A program made the position numbers and the translations under genes. DNA of 64,000 bases from Gari tellinella (Eukaryota > Mollusca > Bivalvia > Cardiida > Psammobiidae), in contig OV277864.1 in the NCBI GenBank assembly GCA_922989275.2, forward strand, positions 43,027,550 through 43,091,549, in the 5' to 3' direction. The notes below the pieces were generated by a model. The model saw only the letters and a program-made list of their open reading frames with translations, was not told the origin of the DNA and did no database searches. Below, piece after piece: positions 28,701-40,700 of the stretch; position 1 is the stretch's first letter; each line of letters starts with the position of its first letter.

Positions 28701-31700
28701 CATTTGCAAACAGTGCATCTATAAAGAATACATTGGTCTTATGCAAACAGTGTAGACCTGGATCAGAGAGCTCCTAAAGCAGCCCTTTTGTCAAGGTCTG
28801 CACTGTTTGTAATTTTTCAACAAAAATATCCTTAAAAAGTCAAAAGTGGCCTAGACTTACTTTGTAACTGGAATTTTCCATTTAAAGTTCTAGGGATGAA
28901 TGAGGTCACTGTCTGTATGCTTTAATTAAATGGCCGCTAGGTACAGATTTTGACTGTACAGTAAAACCTCTCAATTTCGACCACAGAACCGAAAGCTAAT
29001 TGGTTGTATAAAAGACAGGTGACACCTAAAAGCAAGATGACTGTAAAACAGAAAGCTCCTATAGGAGCTTTCTATTTACTGTCACTTTGCTTTCAGCATT
29101 CACCTGCTGTAAACACTTAAAAATTTACACAAGTCAGTGGTCGTTATACAGTGGTTTTACTGTAATTACAAATAATAGGTTTGACTGTATAGGGCTTGTG
29201 TCTAGTTAGTAGTTACAGTACTGAACCTTATTAAATTAAATTGATGATCGCAAGCGAATTGCCATCAAATCGGGTGCTTCAAAAGGCAAATCTTACGCTT
29301 GAATATTTTTACGCCATTTTTCTGAAGCGGTTGTGACAATGGAATAGAAACAATTAACGAAGGCATAATTTGCAAATATTTGTGAGATACACCATTCAGG
29401 CAAACTAACCCGAGGGTAAAGTTGCTATTTTTAATTGCAAGTGAATTGCCATCGAATTGCAAGCGAATTGCCATCGAATTGCAAAAATTGTTAATTTAAT
29501 AAGGTTCAGTACTGTACATTCATCATCTTTATGTTCATCAAAGCTTTCATTGTCTAGGCTGTTTACATTTTCTCTTGGATATAGTAAAGTTTTATAAAGC
29601 AGGTATCACATTTTACTAGAGAAAAAATAAATCAAGCAAAGCATGTCATAAGCAGATGATGTACTAAATGGTGGTTTTCAAATGGTCACTAAATCTTTTC
29701 TAGTTTTGAATATGTACTTCTAAAAGTCATGCAACAAGATTTGTTGTATTCAGTAAGTTTTGTAATTCCCTGTTCAAGTGGTCATCTATCTTCAATACTA
29801 GAAACAGGCTATGGAGTAAAGGATTAAGTACTAAGCAAACTTTGACACTCAGCAAGTTAAGGTCAAGGTCACATAAAATAGCTTAAAGAAGCTGCTTTGA
29901 TCGTTTTACATTGACATTTAAACTATACATACTTGAGGCTTAATATTTGGCATGCACATACTAACACTTTGAAGCCTGTAAATTAGACAGTTTCAGTAAC
30001 AATAAGCAAATGTAGTAAAGGCCACATAATACAATTATAGTAAAATTACTAATTACTTTAGATGCATTCAGTTTTTGTCCAATTTTTCGGAGCTTCCATT
30101 GTTACACATCAAATTAGCCCATTCTCTCCCCCCCCAAACTAAATACGGTACACCTTTTTATGCCTATAATTTATTCCTCCACTGAAGGAAATAGTTTCCT
30201 TTTATACAGTCATGAATACCGGTATGTATCATAAGAAATATTTTCTATATCCTAGCAGAAAATAGCTTAAAGCAGGCTGAAACTTTCAACCTGCTTTAAA
30301 AGGTCATCTTTATTTAAAACTAGAAACAGACTATATGGTAATAGGTTAATATTTCACCCTTTTTTGCACAGACAGCTAGTGCATCTCCCCAACTTATACA
30401 GTCATGGTTTAATGGTCTAGTTTATGGTTAAACTTGTTATTAATGACCATTCTTTGAAAATGCATGTACGGTACCTTTCTGAAGACCAGATATTCGATAG
30501 CTACATGTAAGGTACTTGATATGTGACATACATATTTTGCCAATGGTATGGCTATGGGGAAACTCTTGTCCTATTAGGTCAAGGTTGTTTCAAGGTCAAA
30601 TTGCTTGAAAGTTTGTCGAATCATAAAATTCATACTCAATATGGTCATCACTTATTATTAGGTATGCAAACAGTGAAGACCCAGATCAGAGGGCTCCGAA
30701 AGGAGCCCTCTGATCAGGGTCTTCACTGTTTGTCACAATGCCAAACATTGACAAAAACAACCATTTAAAGTCAGAAATGGACTAGACTAAGATGGAAACT
30801 GGAATTGTCCATTTAAAGTTTCAGGGAGGAAAGAGTTAAACCACTGTTTACAACTACATATGATAGAGGCTTCATATATTGCATGCACACACCACTATAA
30901 ATCCAAGAGCTCCAGATAAAGGGAGTCAAGATCTATCAAAAACTAAAATGTTGATTTCTGTATTAAACTCTATGTTGTCATTACTCATTAGAATCTAATT
31001 AGATTCTAATGAGTAATGACACCATAGGATCTGGTGCTTTAGTGGGCGGAATTTTTTTTTGATTTGTTCAGATTAATCCCACTTATCTGGAGCCTTTTTA
31101 GGTCTTTAATATATGTGATCATTATTCACACTGAGCTGTACAAACATATCTTAATTCAGACATTAATATGAAATTAGGCCCTAGGTTATTCCGCCAATAT
31201 ATGTCTTTGAATTACTCCTCCAAGAAGAAAATAGTTCAACTTTATATAGTCATGAATAAGTTCCATAAGAAAAAAATTCTAGGTCAAAGCGGATGGTAGC
31301 TTAAAGCAGGCTGAAAGTAAAGCAGAATGCACATGAAGGTGCATTCTGCTTTATTTCAAACCTGCTTTAAGTAGCCTATGGACTTCAAAACTAGAAAACT
31401 ATAGTTATGGAGTCAATTCAAGCCTTAATGTAAAATTAAGGACCTATGTTTGTGTTTAACATGTTTTGAAGTTGACTCAATTTTAATCACTTTATTTGTT
31501 GTTGTACTAAAATCTCATTTGAAAAAGGGCTCTCAGCTCAAGTGAAAGGGGCTTTTAGATGTTGTAAAATGAAAGGGGCATTTAGATATTGTAAAAAGAA
31601 AGGGGCTTTTGTAAAATGAAAGGGGCTTTTAGATATTGTAAAATGAAAGGGGCTTTTAGATATTGTAAAATGAAAGGGGCTTTTAGATATTGTAAAATGA

Positions 31701-34700
31701 AAGGGGCTTTTAGATATTGTAAAATGAAAGGGGCTTTTAGATATTGTAAAATAGTGTAAGTCATATGACTATAATGAGGTTGCTTCTGATCTTGGTCTAC
31801 ACTTACCCTATAGCCTCACATTTACCCTAAATCTTTGCTGAACCCATTACCCCATTGAGATGATTGACTGATTTTAGTTTTAAAGAAAAATGATTGCTTA
31901 AAGCAGGTTGAAAGTAAAGCAGAATGTGCCTTAAGGCACATTCTGCTTTACTTCAGCCTGCTTTAAGCTACTATCTGCTAGGATACAGAAAATATTTGTT
32001 ATGATACATATTCATCACTGTATAAAAGGGAACTATTTTCTCTAGTGGAGGAATAAATTATAGGCATTAAAGGCATATTAATGGGGTAATGTCTAATGGG
32101 TTAAATGGCCCAGGAGTGATGCAAAGTCCAAAAGTTAAATCAGGGTTTCAGTGTTTTAAAGTCTTTACATGCCAACATTATAGAATTGACTTTGCAAACA
32201 GTTTGGATCCAGAGGTAAAGCTGCATAACCTAGCATCTCATCAGGATCCAAACTGCCGCCGACACACAGACAGTCAGACACAGTGAAACGATTTTGAAAT
32301 TCTAAATTTAGAAGAAAATAAATACATGACAAATGTATCCAAAAAAAATTACTTAGTGTTGAAAGTCAGATTTCAACAGTTGTATTTATAAAGAAGTTTT
32401 TTACTTCCTTAAGACTGTTATTAATGCCTCACTCACAATTGCTGCGGCTGCCGTATGGCTAATCATTTCTACGGCGAGTAGCAATTCCCCGGCCGCCGCG
32501 GAATTCCTACAGCCGCCGTGTGTTGCGCTCACATTTGCTGCGGCTGCCGCACAGCGAGATTTTATTTTTGTGGGGTTAAAAAACCTGCGGCAACCGTACG
32601 GCCGCCGTGTAAGTCCCACCAGATACCCTGCAACCAAAATGCTGCTCCTGCTACACAACTTGGTTTTGCTACATGTTCACACAACTAATATCAGTCCAAC
32701 GACACCATGAACTCAAAGGACACATTTGGACAGCATTTAAGAACATCTAAATCCATTTTTAGATAATATACATATTTTACATATATGAACAAAAGTACAA
32801 ATGTACAATACGAACATTTACCATTGAGTTACGGCGACCGTACGGCTGCCATAGGGCGGCCGTAGAACCACTCTGCGGCGTGTTTCTACGGCCGCCGTAG
32901 AAATGAAAAAATGTTATAACTCCGCGTTATAATTTTACGGCGAGCTCTACGGCCTGTAAAATATTGGGATACGTCGTGCGGCTGACGTTCGGCCGCCGTA
33001 AAATCTCTACGGCCGCCGTAAGATTCTCTCGATTTCATGTTTCTGCGGCCGCCGTATGGCTGTCGTAGAGCAAATGTGAGCGCACTATAAGTAAAGCTCC
33101 AATGGCATTTTAAAGGCTACATAGTCTTGTGACAATTCAAAAGAGTATAGATTAGAGGTCCTTAAAACAGATTTAGGTGTAATGCATGCATGACAAAAGT
33201 AATGCAGAAAGATGAAATGCAGTTCATGGAGAAAGAAATATGCAAGTTAACCCTTTTCTCTATAAGAATGCCTTTTTATGCCCATTGATTTATTCCTCCA
33301 CTGAAGAAAATAGTTAGTGTCTTATGGGGATACAGGCCTAAATAATATTTCTATAGGAACATTTCTGTATAGGTTCTTCAAACAAATTATATATCTAAGT
33401 GCCATTGGAAAAAGAAAACCATAGGATATAATGTTCTTTTTTTGTCTTATAATGAGCACTTCAAAATGTATAATGTAGCCAATCTTGACAAAGAGTCAGC
33501 ATGCATTTTATGGCTTTCTGAAATAAGGTAAAGTAGTAATTGACACAAACAAAAATTAAAACAGCTGAAAAGTGATGCTTACTAAAAGTATGATGCAAAG
33601 TGTATAGCTAATTGTTACCTGAAATATTTGCAATTTTCTGTAAATTGTTTTTTGCTCAAATTCAATGAAAACAACCATTCTATCAAAATCTACCCATAAA
33701 AAAATGATCAAACTTCACACAAACATTTTATGTGTAAATAATCAGAAAATGCAGAAAGAGGTATATGTTATAATGCTTCTTTTGAAACTATAGGCCCTAT
33801 TATTTATATAATTATACTTATGGACTAAATAAGCAGATAACTCCGTTCATGTGTTCTTTGGTCAACGCCAATATTCACTTTGATCAAAGTCCTGGGTTTG
33901 CAGCTTAGCCTTATACGATAGACCTTGAAGTATTGTATATTTGCCAGGTTTCGCATATTTCTCTTTCCAGTGCGGTTTCATTGTCGCGATTAATTGAGGT
34001 TTTTTAAAACGGAAAGTACCTACAGGTGGTAACTGATTTCTTTGAGTAACAATTCTGAATCATCAGTCTTTGGTAAAGCCCCCAGGTGGAGCAAGAATTA
34101 GGCGCATATCCCATTATGGCACATTCTGCTTTACTTTCAACCAGTTTTAAGTCGTCACCTATCTTCAAAAATACAAACAGGATATTGGTTAAAGAGGCTC
34201 GCAACCGGATCAAGCATTAAAAAATAGTAATTTGTAAATATATGTCAAATGCTTATATAAATGGGTAAAATTTAGTTTAGGATAATAAATTCTGTTAAAA
34301 AATGCATTTCCAAAAAAAAAAGAAAGAAGAGGCTCTGGTGGGATTCGAACCCGTGACCATCCATGCGGAGACAAAAATGAAAAATGAGGCATCGCCTTTA
34401 CGCCCTCGGCTACGGACGCTCTCTATATATTTGGTAGCGAATTAACATACTTCAATGATAGCTATTAATAGAACATTATTCGGCTCGGGTTTATGTCTGA
34501 CCCTGTGTAGAGAAGCAACAACAACAACTATACCGTTAGCTAACGCTATGGAAAAAAGATGGAAAATATCTAAAAAACTAAGATTCGGTGACGATTCTTG
34601 AGACGTTTTTTGGACTGATCATATTTTTTAATGTCAAAAGCCAAATAATGCCACAAATTTGCTTTTATTGGAGTATTTTATTTTATTTTGACAAGAACAC

Positions 34701-37700
34701 CATCTGGTTGCGAGTCCCTTTAAAGGGTTAAAATAAAGTATATAAGATGTATTTGTTGTAGAACTCTGGGACCCGTTTCATAAAACTTCGTATGACTAAT
34801 GCTGTCGTAAGTCAAAACTTTAAAATACATTTAATCTCTAATTTCTCTATCTAATCCTGTCTTGTGACACCTTTTTGGAATCGTCTTTTCAAGACGATTC
34901 CAAAAAGATGTCACAAGACAGGATTAGATGGAGAAATAAATAATAATTGAGAATTTTATAATCTGACTTACGACAACATTTGTCGTACGAAGTTTTATGA
35001 AACGGGCCCCTGGACTTTGCTCAGATTCACAAAGTAATACAAGCGTTCAGTTGACAGCATCATAATTTATTTTTTTAAATTCCCCATTCAAAGAGTTAAA
35101 AAACAATAAAAAAGAGAATATGTATTCAGCCTAGGCAATGTAACTGCATGTTTGTTCATTTGTGACAGTCTTTCTTCATTATTACTCATTATTAGCTTCA
35201 AATAATACCAAACTCTCCTCTGAGGACAAAAAAGATGGTGCCACAACGCCTGCAGGTTCCTCGGTCAACGCTAACTCTTCTGCTACTGTGACAAATACTA
35301 CTAAGTCAGACTCAGAGAATGGTGCAGTGGACTCTACTAACACAAGCATGCCAATCAAAGAGCAGGAGACAACCAAAGCTAACACAACCACCAGCAAAGC
35401 ACAAAAAAGTATGGCTTCTACAACCACCACCAAAGCACCACAAAGTATGGCTTTGCACTTCAAACACATTTCATACATGTAGTCAATCGTGTATTAAGTG
35501 ACCATTTAACCCATTACCCAATAGATACACCTTTTTACGCCTCTTATTTATGCCTCCACTGAAGAAAATAGTTCCAATTTATACAGTTGTGAATATTTAA
35601 CATTAGAAATGAACTTCTACATTCTAGAAGCTGGTAGCTTATAAAGCAGGCTGAAAGCAAAGCAGAATGCACCTTAAGGTGCATTCTGCTTTACTTTTAA
35701 CCTGCGTTAAGTGGTCTACTGTCTCCAAACTAGAAACAGACTATGGGGTAATGGGTGAATTGAAAGAGTCTTGGGTAGTTTGAGAGTTGGATTTGCATAA
35801 AAGAAGAAGAAATGCAAAGGTGTTGCTTTTCTTGCTGAGCTAGGAGAAGTCAGATATTAGATTCTCATAAACACTCCTTTTTACGCCTCTAATTTTTTCA
35901 TTCACTGAAGAAAATAGTTCCAATTTATACAGTGATAAACATAAACCAAATGAATTATTTTCTATATATCTTAGTAGACTAGATGGTAACTTAAAGCAGG
36001 CTGAAAATAAAGCAAAATGTGCCCCAAGGCACATTCTGCTTTTCTTTCAACCTGCTTCAAGTAGACACCTGTTTTTAGGGTAATGGGTTAAATGAAACCT
36101 TAAAAAATATTCTTGTCTGAAACCACAAAGACTTGAGATTAGATATTTGGCACAAAACATTAGCTACAGGTTCTCTATCAAGACCCAGCCCAGGGTCACA
36201 CTTTCACATAGTTATATTGTGAAATCTTCAAACATCTACTTCTCTGAAACTAAAATGGTCAGAGTTTTGTATGTTTTAACATCTAGAGGTCCTTTAGTAT
36301 ATTGTTGAAATGGCTCTGATCCTTTAGACCATTACATAATTTTTATCTGGGTCGCGATCTAAAAATAAATTTATTTCAAAGAAAAATATTCCCGTCTTAA
36401 ACCATAAAGGCCTGTGCTTAGATATGTGACACAACTCATCATCTACAGGTTCTCTATCATGATTGTTAACATTGTGCACTTGGGGTAAAAATGGCCCCAC
36501 TCCAGGGCTCATGTGACCCTTGATTATCAAAGTGAACAATTTAGAGCCACATGGCCCTCTTCTTGTCCCATAATAAGCTGACACCTATTGTTGCAGACAA
36601 AAACATTACCCAGCATGCAATGAGTTAAAGAAAGATAAAATTGATGTAGCTTTATTCTGCATTCCGCTGCCATCTGTATTAACTATAAACTACTCATACA
36701 CACTTTCTAAATGGTCACTTAGCACAGATCTGCAAGTACTCTGCTCTTGTTTTGTTTGTTTTGTCTCATAGATCATGTTTTGTTGGTTGCATGAGCCTGT
36801 TATTGGTTTATACATGTATATATTTTATTTGCTTGATCCTTTTGTCTATGACTTATGGTATATCATGTAAGATGTATGTAACCTGACCTTCCTTCTGGTA
36901 TTTGGTAAAGCTTGCTGATCAGGTACATGCAGGGTGGCAGATAATAGGGAGTAAACTGAACAAATCCAACACTCATTTTAGCACCAAATCCTATGGTGTT
37001 ACTACTCATTAGAATCGTCTCAAAGAGACGATTCTAATGAATAGTGACACCATAGGGTTTAATGCAGAAATAAAGATTTTAGTTTTTGAAATACTCTCCT
37101 TATCTTGAGCTCTGATTACCTATCTCCTGATATTTGGAAAAGCTTACTGATCAGAATTATATCATGTATTAAATGAGATACAATTTATTCCAGCTATTGC
37201 TCTAAAGATAAGACTTAAAGTGTTAAAGACAGGTAGTAGTTTTAAGCAGGATAAAGGTAAAGCAGAAAGCTCAAATAGAAGCTTTCTACTTTGCGCTTTA
37301 ATTTTGCTCTCAGCTGCCACTTGGCCATAAACACAAAAAACATGATTTGAAAAAATTCTACATGATTTCTTATACCCCACCACACAGTGGTGCAGGGCAT
37401 ATAGTTCTACTTTTGTCTGTTATTCCGTATGTATGTTCGTATGTACATACGTATAGACCATTATCAGTCAACCTTTATCCTGACATTTGCCAGCACCATT
37501 GTTCTGCCGATGTTCAGACGTCCATGTTAAAACAGACATATCTAAAAGTAACTTGCTTTAAGTGGTCACATGTCTTCAAAACTATAAAGCGGCTATGGGG
37601 TGATGGGTTAAAGTAGGTTGAAAGTAAAGCAAAATGCACCTTAATGCACATTCTGCTTTACTTTCAGCCTGCTTTAAGCTATCATCTGCTAAAATAAAGA

Positions 37701-40700
37701 AAATATTTCTGATAATACATATTCATGACTGTACAAATTGAAACTGTTGTCTACAAATGAGGAATAAATTATAGGTGTAAAAAGGTGTATTTATGGGGTA
37801 AAAGGTTAAGGCAAATACTGTAAATGCTGAAAGTAGGCTGAAGTAAATCAGAAAGCATCTTTACACAGCCAAAATATAGGTGACAGCTTAAAGAAAGAGC
37901 TTTCTGCTTTAATTTTGTCCTGCTTTAAGATGTCACCTGGCTAAAACAAGGTTGTGTATACAGCAGGTAAAGTACACCTGCAGCTATGGAAGAGTTTTGT
38001 CACCATAATTATGTAAGATCTCCAGTTTAACCCATTACTCCATAAATATGGTACACATTTATACCCCTATGATTTATTCTTCCACTGAAAAAAAATAGGT
38101 CTAATTTATGCAGTCATGAAAATTCACCATAAGAAATATAGTCTATGCCCTAGCAGATGGTAGCTTATTGCAGGCTGAAAGTAATACAGAAAGTGCTGTT
38201 AGGTGCATTCTGATTTACTTTTAGCCTGCTTAGAAACTAGAAACATACTGTTGGTAAATAGGTTGACTATTTCACTGCCAAGCATCCACAAGTGCACATA
38301 CATGTACATGTATATGCAAGGAATTTCTTCCAAAATTAGATACCAAGTTAACTAGAGTCTGATCAAGATCCAAATGTTTTGACACTTTTGTTCTAATGTT
38401 ATTTAATAAAAATACTTAACTCTTTACTACATAGCCTTTTTCTAGTGTTGGGGACAGGTGACCACTTAAAGCAGGTTGAAAGTAAAGCAGAATGTGCCCA
38501 AAGGCGCATTCTGCTTTACTGTCAGCCAGCTTTAAGCTACCATCTGCTTGAATATAGTAGATGTATCTAATGATACATATTCATGTCGGCGTGTTTAAAT
38601 GGAACCTTTTTCTTCAGTGGGGGAATAAATTAATGGCATAAAAATGCATATCTGTGGAATAATGGGATAAAGGTTAAACTTGTAAAACAATGCAGAGAAC
38701 AATTTTCAACAGTGACTAGGTTAAATTAAGATCTTCCTTAGTTATAGTTATAATATGATAGGGGTGTTGGTGGAAAGGAAAACTAACCTGTTATCATGTA
38801 CAATTGTACATGCATAGTGGTACAGTGGGGAATGTCTTATTCTTTCTGTTCTTTCCCAGGGCTCCAGATAAGGGGAGTATGCCAAAAACTGAAATCTTTA
38901 TTTTTGCATTAAACCCTATGGTGTCAATACTCATTAGAATTGTGTCTAACGAGTAGTGACACCATAGGATTTGGTACTAAAAATGAGCAGGGCCTCCGCT
39001 GGGATTCGCATTTGTCTCCAAATGTGAAGAAAATTTCATTGAGTGACAAAAAGTTGGGATTGTTCAGTTAACTCCCTCATATCTGGATCCCTGACTGTCC
39101 TTTCCTACATTTAAGATAATGTTTTCCCCACTGTACAAGGTGTGCTTGTAAAGATGTACATGTATGCAGAGGGTGGAAAGCTGGGGCCCGTTTCATAAAA
39201 CTTCGTACGAAAAATGTTGTCGTAAGTCTGATTATAAATGTCTCAATAATTATTTATTTCTACATCTAATCCTGCCTTGTGACATCTCTTTGGAATCGTC
39301 TTTTGTCACAAGACAGGATTAGATGTAGAAATCAGAAATTAAATGTATTAAAAGTTTTGACTTACGACCGTTATTTTTGTACAAAGTTTTATGAAACGGG
39401 CCCCTGGTGAGCTGTGGGTACTGATGCATGTTGCCTTTGTCTTGGTTTGTAGAACCATTAGATGGTAGGCTAAGGGTTGATAATCCCGATGCTGATGATG
39501 CTGCTGGTGATGGTGATGAAGATGATGAGGAAGTTGCCTTGCCTGATAATGATAGAGATATGAGAGATGGTCTCCATCGTGATGATACATTGCGAGTAAA
39601 GCATCTTGGCAACCAGGTAACATGGAGCACTTGATGGGCTGTGGTGTCGTTATGATTATAATTATTGTTGCTTATATAGGAAGAGGTTTTCTTATATTTG
39701 AGCATAAATCTAAGCGTATTTATGGGGTAATGGGTTAAGTCACCTAAAGCTGGATTCAATGAATCCAGCTTTAGGTGACTTAACCCATTACCCAATAAAT
39801 TAGCCTTTTTACGCCTCTTATTTATTCCTTCACTGAAGAAAATTTGTCAAATTTATTAAGTCATGAGTATGTATCATCATACATTTTTTCTATACTTAAG
39901 CAGATAAAAGAATAAAGCAGGCTGAAAGTAAAACCTTAAGTTGCATTCTGCTTTACTTTCAATCTGCTTTAAGTGGTCATCTATCTTCAAAACTAGAAAC
40001 AGACTACATGTATGTGGTAATGGGTAAACTCTTTACTCCATAGCCTGTTCCTAGTTTTGAAGACAGGTAACCCCATTTAAAGCAGATTGAAAGAAAAGCA
40101 GAATGTGCCTTGCTTTCTGCTTTACTTTCAGGCTGCTTTAAGCTACCATCTGCTAGGATAAGAAAATTTTACTTATGGTGCATGATTATGACTGTATAAA
40201 TTAGAATTGTTTTCTTCAGTGGAGGAATGAATAGAATGAGCTAAAGGCATTTCTATAGGGCAAAGGGTTAAGTGTATTGTGTAGATCATGTTCAAATGAT
40301 TTGCCAAAGCTGTCTCTAACCCTTCCCACACAGAAGCGCCTTTTAGTGCTTTAAATTTATTCCTTCACTTAATAAAATTGTTCCAATATATACAGTCATA
40401 GACATGTACCAACAGAAATATTTTCTATATTCTAGCAGATGGTAGCTTCAAGCAGATTGAAAGTAAAGCAGAATGCGCTTTAAGGCGCATTCTGCTTTAC
40501 TTTCAATCTGCTTTATGTGGTCACCTCACTTCAAAATTAGTAACAGGCTATGGGATAAAGGGTTAACATGTCTTTTATGGACTCCAGGCCTGGAGTTGAA
40601 CAACACAAGTCTTAAACTAAAGACCAAAGTATGACTTTATTGTTAAATCTTATTTCTTGGGCTCTGACTATAATCTATTGGTAATTCTTATTTTTCCGGC

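Larger units (their letters stand above)
34115..34731 (-). repeat. Family A MITE, left half lost, interrupted by TTAA element
   Basis: GGCACATTCTGCTTTACTTT through GATATTGG, then the 34193-34719 insertion, then AGGGTTAA. Confidence 0.7.

Noticed and set aside
35182..35478. 98-codon antisense ORF opposite exon 5
   Set aside because: It is the complement of the Ser/Thr/Ala-rich exon; low complexity explains the open frame.
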